From Yokenella regensburgei ATCC 49455 (GTDB lineage Bacteria; Pseudomonadota; Gammaproteobacteria; Enterobacterales; Enterobacteriaceae): a stretch of 64,000 bases of DNA. The position numbers and the translations under genes are program-made. Positions 48,777 through 59,774 of this stretch are shown here, piece after piece. The notes under the pieces were generated by a model, which did not search any database, was not told where the DNA came from, and worked only from the letters and a program-made list of their open reading frames with translations. The stretch spans positions 1 to 64,000 of the forward strand of contig NZ_JMPS01000038.1 of NCBI RefSeq assembly GCF_000735455.1, in the 5' to 3' direction. Every line of letters starts with the position of its first letter. Position 1 is the stretch's first letter.

Positions 48777-49568
48777 TTAGAGATCAGTTTCCTGGCGTTT
48801 TACTTCCTGCCACACCGCTTCCATGGTATCGAGGTCAACGCCGGTCATTTCCAGGCCTCGCTCGGCAACAATCCTTTCCACTTCGCGGAAACGACGCTCA
48901 AATTTGAGGTTCGCTTTTTGTAACGCTACCTCGGCTTTTACCCCCAGATGGCGGGATAAATTGACCGTGGCGAACAGCAGATCGCCCATTTCCTCTTCGA
49001 GCTTAGCCTCATCCACCACCGCCTGCTGTGCTTCGTGCATGACCTCATCAATCTCTTCATGCACTTTGTCGAGCACCGGGCCCAGCGATGTCCAGTCGAA
49101 ACCCACGGCAGAGCAGCGGCGCTGAATTTTATGCGAGCGCATCAGCGCCGGCAGGCTGTGCGGAATATCATCCAGCGCAGAGTGCTGAGATTTTTCAGCT
49201 CGCTCAGCGCTTTTGATTTGCTCCCAGCGCGCCAGTACCTCAGTGCTGTTTTCCGCCGTCGTATCACCGAAGATGTGCGGATGGCGGCGCTCTAACTTTT
49301 CGCTGATAGCGCGGCAGATATCGTTAAAGTCAAAACGCCCTTCTTCCTGCGCCATCTGCGCGTAGAACACAACCTGGAAGAGCAGATCGCCAAGCTCACC
49401 GCGCAAATCGTCAAAATCTTCGCGGGCGATAGCGTCGAGCACTTCGTAAGTCTCTTCCAGCGTGTAGGGCGCGATAGTGGCAAACGTCTGCTCTTTATCC
49501 CACGGACAACCGTTTTCCGGGTCACGCAGGCGCTGCATAATGCCAAGCAGGCGGTCGATTTGAGTCAT
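48777..49568 (-). CDS. mazG: MazG, nucleoside triphosphate pyrophosphohydrolase
   Basis: The 263-residue protein has two MazG repeats with EExx(E/D) metal motifs (GELGDLLFQVVFYAQMA and EEEMGDLLFATVNLS). It hydrolyses NTPs to NMPs and, in E. coli, lowers ppGpp. It follows relA directly by 16 bases; the mazEF toxin-antitoxin pair found there in E. coli is absent. Confidence 0.96.
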   Translation of the reverse strand: MTQIDRLLGIMQRLRDPENGCPWDKEQTFATIAPYTLEETYEVLDAIAREDFDDLRGELGDLLFQVVFYAQMAQEEGRFDFNDICRAISEKLERRHPHIFGDTTAENSTEVLARWEQIKSAERAEKSQHSALDDIPHSLPALMRSHKIQRRCSAVGFDWTSLGPVLDKVHEEIDEVMHEAQQAVVDEAKLEEEMGDLLFATVNLSRHLGVKAEVALQKANLKFERRFREVERIVAERGLEMTGVDLDTMEAVWQEVKRQETDL

Positions 49569-49584
49569 GGTTCTTCCTTAAATT

Positions 49585-51819
49585 TTAACTTCCGTGCAGA
49601 CGGCGAGCGTCAATCACGTCCGGCACCTGGTTCAGTTTACCGAGCACGCGGCCCAGCACCTGCAGGTTATAAATTTCAATCGTCATGTCGATGGTCGCCA
49701 GCTGCTGTTTGGTATCGCTGCGGCTGGCAACGCCAAGGACGTTCACCTTCTCGTTGGCAAGAATCGTGGTGATGTCGCGCAGCAAACCGCTGCGATCGTT
49801 CGCCACCACGCGCACCACCAGCGAGTAGCCCGCAGAGTAGCTCTCCCCCCACACCGCCTCAACAATACGTTCCGGCGCATGAGACTGCAGCTCTGCCAGC
49901 TGGTCGCAGTCGGCACGGTGCACCGAAATACCTCGCCCCTGAGTGATGAAGCCAACGATCTCGTCGCCAGGAATCGGCTGACAGCAGCGGGCGATGTGGT
50001 GCATCAGGTTACCAACCCCTTCAACCACAACCCGTCCATCGTCTTTCTTGCGGTTGCTTTGCGGCGCGTAAGTCTTCTGCTGAAGCTGTTTCAGCGCGGC
50101 GGCATCCTGCTCCGCAGCGCTGGGTTTGTTGAACTGCGACTGCAGGAAGTTAACCATCTGGTTGAGACGGATATCACCGCCACCGATGGACGCCAGCAGC
50201 TCATCCACTTCGTTAAAGTTGTAGCGCGGCAGCAGGTGTTTTTCTGCTTCCTTCAGGCTGATGCCCAACCGTTCCAGTTCGTCATCAAGGATCTGACGCC
50301 CGGCAAGGATATTTTTATCTCTGTCCTGTTTACGGAACCAGGCGTGAATTTTCGACCGTCCACGGCTGGTGGTGATATATCCGAGGTTCGGGTTCAGCCA
50401 GTCGCGGCTTGGGTTCGGCTGCTTCTGGGTGATAATTTCAATCTGATCGCCCATCTGCAGCTGATAGGTAAACGGCACGATACGCCCGCCTATTTTCGCC
50501 CCGATGCAGCGGTGCCCAACGTCACTATGAATATGGTAGGCAAAGTCGAGCGGCGTGGAGCCGGCAGGTAAGTCCACAACATCGCCCTTCGGCGTAAAGA
50601 CGTAGACCCGATCGTCAAACACCTGGCTGCGCACTTCGTCGAGCATCTCGCCGGAGTCGGCCATCTCTTCCTGCCAGGCAATCAGCTTACGCAGCCAGGC
50701 GATACGGTCTTCATACCCGGAGCGCAAGCCGCTTGCTGCCCCCTCTTTGTACTTCCAGTGCGCGGCAACGCCGAGTTCGGCATCCTCGTGCATCTGACGG
50801 GTACGAATTTGAATTTCAACGGTTTTACCGCCCGGCCCCAGCACCACAGTATGGATAGACTGATAACCGTTGGGTTTTGGGTTGGCAACGTAGTCGTCGA
50901 ACTCGTCCGGCAAATGACGGAAGTGAGTATGCACTATCCCCAGCGCGGCGTAGCAGTCCTGCAGACGCTCAGCGACAATACGCACGGCGCGGACGTCAAA
51001 CAGCTCGTCAAAAGCGAGGTGCTTTTTCTGCATTTTGCGCCAGATGCTGTAGATATGCTTCGGACGACCGTATACCTCGGCTTTCACCCCTTCCTCTTTG
51101 ATAGAAGAGCGGAGCTTACCGACGAATTCATCAATGTAGTACTCCCTGTCGAGACGGCGTTCGTGCAGCAGTTTCGCGATGCGTTTGTACTCTTCCGGAT
51201 GCAGATAGCGGAAGCAGTAGTCTTCAAGCTCCCATTTGAGCTGACCAATGCCGAGACGGTTCGCCAGCGGCGCGTAGATATTGGTGCACTCTTTTGCCGC
51301 CAGCACGCGCTCATCTTCCGGAGCGTCTTTTACCTCGCGCAGATGTGCCAGCCGCTCGGCGAGCTTAATGACCACGCAGCGGAAATCGTCGACCATCGCC
51401 AGCAGCATCCGGCGAACGTTGTCGACCTGCTCTGAAGAAACGGAATCATTGTGAGTGGCTTTTAACTGACGAATTGCCGCCATGTCGCGCACGCCATGGA
51501 TAAGCGCCACAACAGATTTACCAAAATGCTCCTGGATGGCCTCTTCCGTTACGGCGCCGCTGTCAACCAGCGGGAAAAGCAGTGCCGCGCGCAGCGTGTC
51601 GCTGTCCATGCTGAGCATTGACAGGATCTCCACCATCTCAACCCCGCGCCACAGCAGCAGGTCGGCGTCAGCATGTCCTTCGGTTTGCTCACGACAATAG
51701 GTCCATGTCTCGGCTAAGCGTTCACACGTCTGCTGGCTGGTGTTACCCAGGCTCGCAATCCACTTTTGCGGATCAAATTCGCCAGCTTTATTTATATGTG
51801 CACTTCTTACCGCAACCAT
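49585..51819 (-). CDS. relA: RelA, ribosome-linked (p)ppGpp synthetase
   Basis: RelA makes (p)ppGpp on stalled ribosomes with uncharged tRNA. The 744-residue protein has an inactive HD-like N-terminal region (LLFPLVDSGAV replaces the HD motif), the synthetase (FDVRAVRIVAERLQDCY, NGYQSIHT), TGS (VYVFTPKGDVVDLPAGSTPL), a zinc-finger region (HHIARCCQPIPGDEI) and a C-terminal ACT domain. No lesion is present. Confidence 0.98.
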   Translation of the reverse strand: MVAVRSAHINKAGEFDPQKWIASLGNTSQQTCERLAETWTYCREQTEGHADADLLLWRGVEMVEILSMLSMDSDTLRAALLFPLVDSGAVTEEAIQEHFGKSVVALIHGVRDMAAIRQLKATHNDSVSSEQVDNVRRMLLAMVDDFRCVVIKLAERLAHLREVKDAPEDERVLAAKECTNIYAPLANRLGIGQLKWELEDYCFRYLHPEEYKRIAKLLHERRLDREYYIDEFVGKLRSSIKEEGVKAEVYGRPKHIYSIWRKMQKKHLAFDELFDVRAVRIVAERLQDCYAALGIVHTHFRHLPDEFDDYVANPKPNGYQSIHTVVLGPGGKTVEIQIRTRQMHEDAELGVAAHWKYKEGAASGLRSGYEDRIAWLRKLIAWQEEMADSGEMLDEVRSQVFDDRVYVFTPKGDVVDLPAGSTPLDFAYHIHSDVGHRCIGAKIGGRIVPFTYQLQMGDQIEIITQKQPNPSRDWLNPNLGYITTSRGRSKIHAWFRKQDRDKNILAGRQILDDELERLGISLKEAEKHLLPRYNFNEVDELLASIGGGDIRLNQMVNFLQSQFNKPSAAEQDAAALKQLQQKTYAPQSNRKKDDGRVVVEGVGNLMHHIARCCQPIPGDEIVGFITQGRGISVHRADCDQLAELQSHAPERIVEAVWGESYSAGYSLVVRVVANDRSGLLRDITTILANEKVNVLGVASRSDTKQQLATIDMTIEIYNLQVLGRVLGKLNQVPDVIDARRLHGS

Positions 51820-51870
51820 TGTCCTCTCCTTTTGGGACCGGGCCTGGCGAATTCGACAAGCCTTGATTCA

Positions 51871-53169
51871 TTAAATGTGCTCGAACAACACCATCGACTC
51901 CAGGTGCCCTGTGTGCGGGAACATATCCAGCATCGCCAGACGCCCAATCCGATAACCCGCCTGCAATAGCGCCTCGCTGTCTCGAGCAAGCGTTGCCGGG
52001 TTACAGGAAACATAGACCACACGTTTCGGTGCAAGTTTGATTATGTGCTGCATTACGCCTGGCGCACCGGCACGCGCCGGATCGAGCAGGACCTTATCAA
52101 AGCCGTGCTGCGCCCACGTTTGCCGGGTAACATCTTCCTCCAGATTTTCGTGAAAGAAGGTCACATTGTGTAAATGATTCAACGCCGCGTTCTGCTGCCC
52201 TTTCTCAACCAGAGCAGGTACCCCTTCGACCCCCACCACCTCAGCGGCACGCTGGGCCAGCGGGAGCGTAAAGTTACCCATTCCGCAGAACAGGTCGAGC
52301 ACGCTATCGTCTGGCTGAACATCGAGCCAGGACAGCGCCGTCGCAACCATTTGCTGGTTCACGTTGTCGTTTACCTGGATGAAGTCGCGCGGACTGAACG
52401 TTAAGCGTAGACCGTTTGACGTATACCATGGCGTTTCACCATACACGTGCTCCAGTATCTCGCTTTGCGGGGCCAGATACAGCGCAAGTGCGTGAGTATG
52501 CGAAAAGCGTTCCAGTTTTTCTTTGTCGGCAGCAGGCAGCGCTGCCGTATGGCGTAGCACCATCAGCGGGCCGTTATCGGCCAGCACCAGCTCGACGTGG
52601 CCCAGCTGACGAGCAGATTTCAGGCTACTCAGACATTCCCGCAGCGGTGCGAGCAGCGCCTCAAGTTGGGGCACCAAAATGGGGCATTGCCCCACATCGA
52701 TGATGTCGCTGGCATTGGCTTTACGAAACCCCATCTGCAGTTGCTGGGTTTTCGGCTGGTAATTCAGGCTGAGACGCGCCCGACGACGATAGCCCCAGGG
52801 CGTTCCGGCAATCACTTCATCAACGTCATGTTTCATCAGACGCGCAAGCGCTGCCCGCTTGCTGCGCTGCTGCAGGTCAACAGAGGCATGTTGTTGCTGG
52901 CAGCCGCCGCAGGTTCCGAAGTGCCGACATTTCGGCTTTTCACGCTCCGGGCTATCATTTAGTCGACGTTTTACCTGTGCGCGGGCATACTGCTTTTTAT
53001 CTTCGGTGAGCGTCACCTCCGCGCTTTCCTGCGACAGTAAGCCACTCACAAACAGCGCTTTTCCGTTATGGCGGGCCACGCCCTGACCGAAGGGATCGAG
53101 GTCATTGACCGTCACGGTTATGATCTGGCGCGTCGTCACGCGCCGTTTTGCAGAGTAGAATTGCGCCAT
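51871..53169 (-). CDS. rlmD: RlmD, 23S rRNA m5U1939 methyltransferase
   Basis: The ATG at 53167-53169 gives 432 residues; the longer open frame reaches into barA and is not used. It has an N-terminal TRAM domain, an iron-sulfur site ([11 protein letters not shown]), the SAM motif [13 protein letters not shown] and the catalytic cysteine in [11 protein letters not shown]. It is divergent from barA with 57 bases between. Confidence 0.96.
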   Translation of the reverse strand: MAQFYSAKRRVTTRQIITVTVNDLDPFGQGVARHNGKALFVSGLLSQESAEVTLTEDKKQYARAQVKRRLNDSPEREKPKCRHFGTCGGCQQQHASVDLQQRSKRAALARLMKHDVDEVIAGTPWGYRRRARLSLNYQPKTQQLQMGFRKANASDIIDVGQCPILVPQLEALLAPLRECLSSLKSARQLGHVELVLADNGPLMVLRHTAALPAADKEKLERFSHTHALALYLAPQSEILEHVYGETPWYTSNGLRLTFSPRDFIQVNDNVNQQMVATALSWLDVQPDDSVLDLFCGMGNFTLPLAQRAAEVVGVEGVPALVEKGQQNAALNHLHNVTFFHENLEEDVTRQTWAQHGFDKVLLDPARAGAPGVMQHIIKLAPKRVVYVSCNPATLARDSEALLQAGYRIGRLAMLDMFPHTGHLESMVLFEHI

Positions 53170-53226
53170 TGTAGAGATTTGTCTCGAACGTACATATTGA
53201 CTCACATTCTCCCATAACGGAACTCC

Positions 53227-55980
53227 ATGACCAACTACAGCCTGCGTGCTCGCATGATGATTCTGATCCTGGCACCGACCGTACTGATTGGTTTGCTGCT
53301 CAGTATCTTCTTTGTGGTACACCGCTATAACGATCTACAGCGTCAACTGGAAGACGCCGGAGCCAGTATTATTGAACCTCTCGCGGTTTCAAGCGAGTAC
53401 GGCATGAACCTGCAAAATCGTGAGGCCATTGGCCAACTGATTAGCGTTCTGCATCGCCGCCATTCCGATATTGTGCGGGCGATTTCAGTGTACGACGAAC
53501 ACAACCGTCTGTTTGTTACCTCCAACTACCAGCTGGATCCGGGTCAGCTACAGTTGCCAAAAGACGCGCCCTTCCCACGAAGGTTGAGCGTGGCACGCCA
53601 CGGCGACATTATGATCCTGCGCACGCCGATAATCTCCGAGAGCTATTCTCCTGATGAATCGCCAGAGTCTGACGCCAAAACTCCGGTCAACATGCTGGGC
53701 TACGTGGCACTGGAGCTCGATCTCAAGTCGGTACGTCTGCAGCAGTACAAAGAGATTTTTATCTCAAGCGTCATGATGCTGTTCTGTATCGGTATTGCGC
53801 TGATATTTGGCTGGCGGCTGATGCGTGATGTAACCGGCCCAATCCGAAATATGGTCAATACCGTTGACCGCATCCGCCGGGGGCAGCTCGACAGCCGCGT
53901 CGAAGGTTTTATGCTCGGCGAACTGGATATGCTGAAAAACGGCATCAACTCGATGGCGATGTCGCTTGCCGCCTATCACGAGGAGATGCAGCACAACGTT
54001 GACCAGGCGACCTCCGATCTGCGCGAAACCTTAGAGCAGATGGAGATCCAGAACGTTGAGCTGGATCTGGCGAAAAAGCGCGCCCAGGAAGCCGCGCGAA
54101 TCAAATCCGAATTCCTGGCCAATATGTCTCACGAGCTGCGTACACCGCTTAACGGGGTGATTGGTTTCACGCGCCTGACGCTGAAAACTGACCTCACCAC
54201 CACTCAGCGCGATCACCTGAACACCATCGAACGCTCGGCGAATAATCTGCTGGCTATCATCAACGACGTGCTGGACTTCTCCAAGCTGGAGGCCGGGAAG
54301 CTCATTCTTGAGAGCATCCCGTTCCCGCTGCGTAACACCCTTGATGAGATTGTCACTCTGCTGGCGCATTCGGCGCACGACAAAAACCTTGAGCTGACGC
54401 TTAACATCAAAAACGATGTGCCGGACAACGTCATTGGCGATCCGCTGCGCCTGCAGCAGGTGATCACCAACCTGGTGGGAAATGCCATCAAGTTTACCGA
54501 AAGCGGTAATATCGACGTTCTGGTTGAGAAGCGCGCACTCAGCAATACCAAGGTGCAGATTGAAGTACAGATCCGCGATACCGGCATTGGTATTCCGGAG
54601 CGCGACCAGTCGCGGCTGTTCCAGGCGTTCCGTCAGGCCGATGCCAGTATCTCCCGCCGCCACGGCGGTACCGGGTTAGGCCTCGTCATTACCCAGAAGC
54701 TGGTAAAAGAGATGGGTGGCGATATCTCATTCCACAGCCAGCCTAACCGCGGCTCCACCTTCTGGTTCCACATAAACCTCGATCTCAATCCGAACGTCGT
54801 TTCCGATGGCCCGTTAACCGATTGTCTGGTCGGTAAGCGTCTGGCCTACGTTGAAGCCAACGCGGCGGCGGCGCAATCGACGCTGGATCTGCTGGCCACT
54901 ACGCCGCTCGAGGTGGTTTACAGCCCGACGTTCTCGGCGCTACCGCAGGATCACTACGACATCCTGCTCATCGCCATTCCGGTGTCGATGCGCGATCTGG
55001 ATGCGCACTATGACAAGCTCGCTATCGCGCGTTCGATGACGGATTACCTGCTGCTGGCGCTCCCTTGCCACGCTCAGGTCAGCGCAGAGATGCTCAAACA
55101 AAACGGCGCAGCCGCCTGTCTGCTAAAACCGTTAACCGCCACTCGTTTGCTTCCGGCGTTGACGGCCTATGGTCGTCACAGTCAGCCAGTACCACCGCTG
55201 TTGGTGGATAACAACAAGCTGCCGATGACGGTTATGGCGGTGGACGATAACCCGGCAAACCTGAAGCTCATCGGCGTACTGCTTGAGGATCAGGTGCAGT
55301 ACGTTACGCTTTGCGATAGCGGTAAGCAGGCCATCGAGCGCGCTAAACAGATGCAGTTGGATCTGATCCTGATGGATATTCAGATGCCCGATATGGACGG
55401 CATTCGTGCCTGTGAGCTTATCCGCCAGCTACCACACCAGCAGCAGACGCCGGTGATTGCGGTCACCGCCCACGCGATGGCGGGGCAAAAAGAGAAGCTG
55501 CTGAGCGCCGGGATGAACGACTATCTGGCAAAGCCGATAGAAGAGAGCAAACTGCGCAACCTGCTGCTGCGCTACAAGCCCGGCTACAACGTATCTAACG
55601 CTCTGACGTCGCAGGAAGCCCCGGAGCCCACCGTCAACATCAACGCGACGCTCGACTGGCAGCTGGCGCTGCGTCAGGCGGCTGGAAAGCCGGATCTGGC
55701 GCGAGAAATGCTGCAGATGCTGGTGGCGTTCCTGCCGGAGATCCGTAACAAAGTTGAAGAGCAGTTAGTCGGCGAAGCGCCGGAAGGGCTGATTGATGCC
55801 ATTCACAAACTGCACGGCAGCTGTGGTTACAGCGGCGTGCCGCGGCTGAAAAACCTGTGCAATCTGATTGAGGGGCAGCTACGCAATGGAACCCCGGCGG
55901 ATGAACTGGAGCCGGAGTTCCTGGAATTGCTGGACGAGATGGATAACGTTACGCGCGAAGCGCGTCGGTTAATTGACTGA
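53227..55980 (+). CDS. barA: BarA, tripartite hybrid sensor kinase
   Basis: BarA senses short-chain carboxylates and phosphorylates UvrY, which switches on csrB and csrC. The 917-residue protein has two membrane segments (about 8-28 and 177-197), HAMP, a histidine kinase with H302 ([12 protein letters not shown]), an ATPase ([19 protein letters not shown]), a receiver with D717 ([11 protein letters not shown]) and an HPt domain with H860 ([13 protein letters not shown]). Its target csrB lies only about 1.6 kb downstream. Confidence 0.98.
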   Translation: MTNYSLRARMMILILAPTVLIGLLLSIFFVVHRYNDLQRQLEDAGASIIEPLAVSSEYGMNLQNREAIGQLISVLHRRHSDIVRAISVYDEHNRLFVTSNYQLDPGQLQLPKDAPFPRRLSVARHGDIMILRTPIISESYSPDESPESDAKTPVNMLGYVALELDLKSVRLQQYKEIFISSVMMLFCIGIALIFGWRLMRDVTGPIRNMVNTVDRIRRGQLDSRVEGFMLGELDMLKNGINSMAMSLAAYHEEMQHNVDQATSDLRETLEQMEIQNVELDLAKKRAQEAARIKSEFLANMSHELRTPLNGVIGFTRLTLKTDLTTTQRDHLNTIERSANNLLAIINDVLDFSKLEAGKLILESIPFPLRNTLDEIVTLLAHSAHDKNLELTLNIKNDVPDNVIGDPLRLQQVITNLVGNAIKFTESGNIDVLVEKRALSNTKVQIEVQIRDTGIGIPERDQSRLFQAFRQADASISRRHGGTGLGLVITQKLVKEMGGDISFHSQPNRGSTFWFHINLDLNPNVVSDGPLTDCLVGKRLAYVEANAAAAQSTLDLLATTPLEVVYSPTFSALPQDHYDILLIAIPVSMRDLDAHYDKLAIARSMTDYLLLALPCHAQVSAEMLKQNGAAACLLKPLTATRLLPALTAYGRHSQPVPPLLVDNNKLPMTVMAVDDNPANLKLIGVLLEDQVQYVTLCDSGKQAIERAKQMQLDLILMDIQMPDMDGIRACELIRQLPHQQQTPVIAVTAHAMAGQKEKLLSAGMNDYLAKPIEESKLRNLLLRYKPGYNVSNALTSQEAPEPTVNINATLDWQLALRQAAGKPDLAREMLQMLVAFLPEIRNKVEEQLVGEAPEGLIDAIHKLHGSCGYSGVPRLKNLCNLIEGQLRNGTPADELEPEFLELLDEMDNVTREARRLID

Positions 55981-55992
55981 CGGCGCTTACCG

Positions 55993-56436
55993 TCAGCTGA
56001 GGAGCGTCGCCCACTGTTCAACCCACGGGTTGGAGACGCTTTCCGGCTCCGGATCTTCGCTGGCATCAATCATCAACATGTCACCAATCCGCTGGGCGCC
56101 CTGCTCCTGCAGCAGGGCGTCAAAGCGTTTGCCGCCACCGCAGAAATTCGCGTAGGTGCTGTCGCCAAGCGCAATAATGCCGTAGCGCATATGCGGCTGA
56201 TACATATCTTTGATCCCCTCATACAGCGGGACGATGCTGTCCGGCAGATCGCCCTGCCCGGTTGTCGAAGTGACCACCAGCGCGTATTTCCCGGTGTACG
56301 ACTCCCAGTCGCCCACCTCAGGATCTTCATAGACCGTCGCCTTATGGCCAAGACCCGTCAGGATGGTTTCTGCCTCTTCGGCAACCAGCAGCGCGTTTCC
56401 GTACATCGTGCCGACAAAAATACCAATCTCCGCCAT
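55993..56436 (-). CDS. yqcA: YqcA, short flavodoxin
   Basis: This 147-residue flavodoxin has the FMN phosphate loop GTMYGNA near 9-15 and the isoalloxazine-binding segments [11 protein letters not shown] and [14 protein letters not shown]. It follows truC by 14 bases on the same strand. The physiological partner is not known. Confidence 0.94.
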   Translation of the reverse strand: MAEIGIFVGTMYGNALLVAEEAETILTGLGHKATVYEDPEVGDWESYTGKYALVVTSTTGQGDLPDSIVPLYEGIKDMYQPHMRYGIIALGDSTYANFCGGGKRFDALLQEQGAQRIGDMLMIDASEDPEPESVSNPWVEQWATLLS

Positions 56437-56450
56437 GATTCACTCCCTGT

Positions 56451-57233
56451 TTAACGTTTAATTAACTCATCCTGACCGCTGACAGCATTAAACTCAACCC
56501 TTTCATTTATCGGGAGAAGCCCGCGCCAGCCAAAGTGTGACAGCGCCTGCATCCAGACGCTGTCGAACCCGGCGTGCAGCGTTAAAGGTTCGTGAGTAAA
56601 AGGATGGGTCAGGCTGAGGGAGCTCGCATGCAGCATCAGGCGATGACAGCCGAAATGCTCGGCCGCACTGCGGTTCTGGCGCAGGTCACCGTGCTTGCTG
56701 TCGCCAATAATGGGGTGACGAAGGTGGCTAAGATGGCGGCGCAGCTGATGTTTACGCCCGGTTTTCGGTTCCAGCTCGACAAGACCATAGCGGGTTGTCG
56801 GGTAGCGACCCGTAGCCACCGGCATTTCTACCGTTGCCAGGCCACGATAATGGGTGACCGCCGGTTGCGGATCTTTATTCTCACGGGCGAACTTATCGGC
56901 GATTTTATCGAGCTCTTCCACCAGCGGGTAGTCCAGCACCGCGTCGTCGGTCAGCCAGCCGCGTACGACCGCATGGTAGCGTTTCTGGATCTGATGTTGC
57001 TCGAACTGCTGCGACAAACGTCGTCCGGCCTCGCTCGACAACCCCATCAGCAGAACGCCCGAGGTAGGGCGATCGAGACGATGAGCGGTAAACACGTGCT
57101 GGCCAATCTGGTCACGCACGGTCTGCATGACCACCACTTTTTCATCGCGATCGAGCCAGCTACGATGCACCAGCCAGCCCGACGGTTTGTTGACCGCTAC
57201 CAGCCACTCGTCCTGATAGATAATTTCCAGCAT
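56451..57233 (-). CDS. truC: TruC, tRNA pseudouridine-65 synthase
   Basis: TruC acts on U65 of tRNA-Ile and tRNA-Asp. The 260-residue protein carries the RluA-type catalytic motif HRLDRPTSGVLL with D54 and the later GRKHQLRRHL. The start shares a base with the yqcC stop (ATGA). Confidence 0.96.
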   Translation of the reverse strand: MLEIIYQDEWLVAVNKPSGWLVHRSWLDRDEKVVVMQTVRDQIGQHVFTAHRLDRPTSGVLLMGLSSEAGRRLSQQFEQHQIQKRYHAVVRGWLTDDAVLDYPLVEELDKIADKFARENKDPQPAVTHYRGLATVEMPVATGRYPTTRYGLVELEPKTGRKHQLRRHLSHLRHPIIGDSKHGDLRQNRSAAEHFGCHRLMLHASSLSLTHPFTHEPLTLHAGFDSVWMQALSHFGWRGLLPINERVEFNAVSGQDELIKR

Positions 57234-57562
57234 CAGGCGCTACCGTCCGGGAACAGCGCATCGAGCGCCACCAGCTCGGGCAGAATATGCTCACGCAGAG
57301 GGTGGCTGGCATCCAGCGCAATTTCGTAATACGGCGCTACCGCGAAACTCGTCGGTAGCGGCTGAGCGTTATCCAGCAGTTGATGCATACGTGGGATAAG
57401 TACCCACTGCAACCACTCAAGCGGCTCGAGGGTATCCATGCAAAACGGCTGATCGCTCAAAAATGCGCTCTGCGCCGGTGCGGTTTCCTGCCAGTGCTGG
57501 TGCAGGCGCAGTACCGTTTCGATGGCGCGCAGTTGGGTGCGTACGTTGTCGTGAAGCGTCAT
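57233..57562 (-). CDS. yqcC: YqcC, small YqcC-family protein
   Basis: This 109-residue helical protein of unknown function (DTLEPLEWLQWVLIPRM block) matches E. coli YqcC. It is the first gene of yqcC-truC-yqcA and is downstream of csrB on the same strand. Confidence 0.92.
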   Translation of the reverse strand: MTLHDNVRTQLRAIETVLRLHQHWQETAPAQSAFLSDQPFCMDTLEPLEWLQWVLIPRMHQLLDNAQPLPTSFAVAPYYEIALDASHPLREHILPELVALDALFPDGSA

Positions 57563-57619
57563 GAGAACCTCGGAAGCATAAAATCTGGCGCGAAGAATAG
57601 CACTGGTGGAGGAAAAACA

Positions 57620-57988
57620 AAAAAAGGGAGCACTGTTTACACAGTGCTCCCGGTTCGTTTCGCAGCATTCCGGCTACTTTTGGTGCTCCCTGCTCATCCT
57701 TGACAACTTTTCCTGAGGGTCTCCTGACCCGTGTTCATCCGTAAACCAGTGCATCCTGCTTCGCACCACCCCGATGCGAAATTGCTAATCCCTGAGCAAA
57801 TCCTTTGATCTTCCTGATCCACCGAACATCCCGACCGGCTCTCGTTCTCCCTCCTGGAGGTGTCCTTTAACGCGTTCCTGCGTTGTCCACTTGCTTCATC
57901 CTAAAGCCTTTCCCTGCAGCACCGTCCTGGTGTGTTCCTGAAACGTCATCATCCTGATGTTCGTTTCTCTGTGCGACTTCCTGTCGAC
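57620..57988 (-). ncRNA. csrB: CsrB small RNA, CsrA-sequestering
   Basis: CsrB binds many copies of CsrA and so relieves CsrA repression of its target mRNAs. The minus-strand sequence begins GTCGACAGGAAGT and contains about two dozen GGA triplets, many as AGGA or CAGGATG in small hairpin loops. It ends in a perfect 11-base terminator stem (57626-57636 with 57641-57651) followed by seven Us. The inferred length of 369 bases equals E. coli CsrB, and the position between syd and yqcC is conserved. A TTCTAT -10-like box lies just upstream of 57988. Confidence 0.95.
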
Positions 57989-58162
57989 GTACATAGAATC
58001 TCTTATTCCGTATCGTCTTACAAGCCCACTCCAGGACAAATACCCAGAGTCTATTTCATTCGAAAGTGAAAAGTTATTACCTTAACTTATTGAATTTGTT
58101 CGAATGAGTGCGTCAGACGTCCTACGCGGCTTACCCTTGTCCAGGCGATCTCTCACAGTGCG

Positions 58163-58180
58163 TGTAAGAGATCTCTCACA
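58163..58180. promoter_or_regulatory. UvrY-type binding site upstream of csrB
   Basis: The 18-base near-palindrome TGTAAGAGATCTCTCACA is centred about 183 bases upstream of the csrB start. It closely resembles the UvrY/GacA-type inverted repeat that activates csrB in E. coli. It overlaps a larger inverted pair (58147-58173). Confidence 0.8.
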
Positions 58181-58199
58181 AGGTCTGTAGCAAACTGGA

Positions 58200-58745
58200 T
58201 TACAGAAGAGGCTCAAGTTGATTGAGAAAGCTCGCAAGAGAGGGAGCCAGCACCGTGCGATTGCGCGTTCCGAGGGTCTCTTTGATGACTTCGCCTGAGA
58301 TATTACAGACCGAAATCACGTCCAGTTCGCTCGCCAGGGTGGCAATGAACAACGTCGGAGAGAGCTTCAGACGTTTTTGCGTTACCAGATGACCAATCAG
58401 ATTTTCCTGTACCCGACGAAAGTCGTCCGGACTCCAGGTCTGTAGTAACGTCAGCGATTCGCCGGCAAACCGGGCATGCATATCGCCCGCGTACTGAGTG
58501 GTATAATAACTATGAATCGGCTGTTGTACCACAATGTCCATTGCACGTTCAACCGCATTTAGGTTCTGCTCAAGATCAAAGGGTTGTGGCTGCCAGTACA
58601 CTGCATCCTCAGTGCTGGAAATAATGCAGGGCGACGGCACGCCGTGCAGATCTTCACTGAGCGGCCAGCTATCACGAGCCTGATGCCATGCCTCACAATA
58701 ACGTTGGGTAAACGCCTGCAGCGCTTCTGCGGTCTGATTTGCCAC
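58200..58745 (-). CDS. syd: Syd, SecY-interacting protein
   Basis: The frame is open to 59003, inside queF, but the GTG at 58743-58745 gives 181 residues, exactly the E. coli length. The protein matches throughout ([40 protein letters not shown]). Syd is a cytosolic protein that binds SecY and can disrupt faulty translocons. It is divergent from queF. Confidence 0.93.
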   Translation of the reverse strand: MANQTAEALQAFTQRYCEAWHQARDSWPLSEDLHGVPSPCIISSTEDAVYWQPQPFDLEQNLNAVERAMDIVVQQPIHSYYTTQYAGDMHARFAGESLTLLQTWSPDDFRRVQENLIGHLVTQKRLKLSPTLFIATLASELDVISVCNISGEVIKETLGTRNRTVLAPSLASFLNQLEPLL

Positions 58746-58770
58746 CGATTTCTCTCTTCTCTTTAGCCAG

Positions 58771-58794
58771 GGTACACTTGCGCGATAGTGTACC
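58771..58794. promoter_or_regulatory. Inverted repeat in syd/queF divergent promoter
   Basis: GGTACACT (58771-58778) and AGTGTACC (58787-58794) are perfect 8-base arms with an 8-base spacer. They lie in the short gap between divergent starts and may be an operator. Confidence 0.4.
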
Positions 58795-58813
58795 TGCTTT
58801 ATAACGGTGAAAC

Positions 58814-59659
58814 ATGTCCTCTTACGAAAATCATCAGGCGCTGTCGGGGCTGACGCTCGGCAAAGCCACCGACTACCGCGACATCTACGATGCCAGCCTG
58901 CTGCAGGGCGTGCCCCGTAGTCTGAACCGCGATCCGCTCGGTCTGCATGCCGATAGCCTGCCTTTTCACGGCGCGGATATCTGGACGCTCTACGAACTGT
59001 CATGGCTTAACGCTCGCGGCCTGCCGCAGGTGGCAGTCGGCCACGTTGAGCTTAGCGACAGAACGGTAAACCTCATTGAGTCAAAGAGCTTTAAGCTCTA
59101 TCTCAACAGCTTCAACCAGACGCGTTTTGCAAGTCAGGAAGAGGTGCGAGACACTCTGGAGCGCGATCTCAGCGCCTGCGCACAGGGCAAGGTGAGCGTC
59201 GCGTTGTACCAGTTGGATGAAATTGAAGGGCAGCCGATAGCTCACTTCCACGGTACCTGCATCGATAATCAGGATATCGAAATCGATAACTACCAGTTCA
59301 GCACCGACTACCTGGAGAATGCCGCCAGCGGCAAAGTGGTGGAAGAGACGCTGGTCAGCCATCTTTTGAAATCAAACTGCCTGATTACCCACCAGCCTGA
59401 CTGGGGGTCCGTGCAAGTTCAGTATCGCGGGCCGAAAATCGACCGTGAAAAGCTGCTGCGTTATCTGGTGTCGTTCCGCCACCATAACGAGTTTCACGAG
59501 CAGTGTGTCGAGCGCATTTTCAATGACATCCAGCGCTTGTGCCAGCCCGAGACCCTGAGCGTTTATGCACGCTACACGCGTCGCGGCGGTCTGGACATCA
59601 ACCCGTGGCGCACCAATACCGACTTTGTTCCCGCCACCGGACGTCTCGTCCGTCAGTAA
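58814..59659 (+). CDS. queF: QueF, NADPH-dependent preQ0 reductase
   Basis: QueF reduces preQ0 to preQ1 in the queuosine pathway. The 281-residue bimodular protein has the catalytic cysteine and aspartate in [17 protein letters not shown] and a later FHEQCVERI substrate segment. Confidence 0.97.
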   Translation: MSSYENHQALSGLTLGKATDYRDIYDASLLQGVPRSLNRDPLGLHADSLPFHGADIWTLYELSWLNARGLPQVAVGHVELSDRTVNLIESKSFKLYLNSFNQTRFASQEEVRDTLERDLSACAQGKVSVALYQLDEIEGQPIAHFHGTCIDNQDIEIDNYQFSTDYLENAASGKVVEETLVSHLLKSNCLITHQPDWGSVQVQYRGPKIDREKLLRYLVSFRHHNEFHEQCVERIFNDIQRLCQPETLSVYARYTRRGGLDINPWRTNTDFVPATGRLVRQ

Positions 59660-59677
59660 TCAATTCTTACTCAACAG

Positions 59678-59696
59678 GCGCGGAAATAGTCCGCGC
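59678..59696 (+). terminator. Probable terminator after queF
   Basis: Perfect 7-base arms GCGCGGA and TCCGCGC around a 5-base loop are followed by TTCCCCTT. The stem is GC-rich but the U-run is poor. Confidence 0.45.
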
Positions 59697-59774
59697 TTCC
59701 CCTTGTAGAAACAGATCCGGCAAGGCTATTGTAATCCATAGGGAAAGACGATACTTGTCCCGTAAGGAGTTCAC

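Noticed and set aside
58746-59003. N-terminal extension of syd up to 59003
   Set aside because: It runs across the queF start and encodes no conserved sequence; the GTG at 58745 gives the family length of 181.
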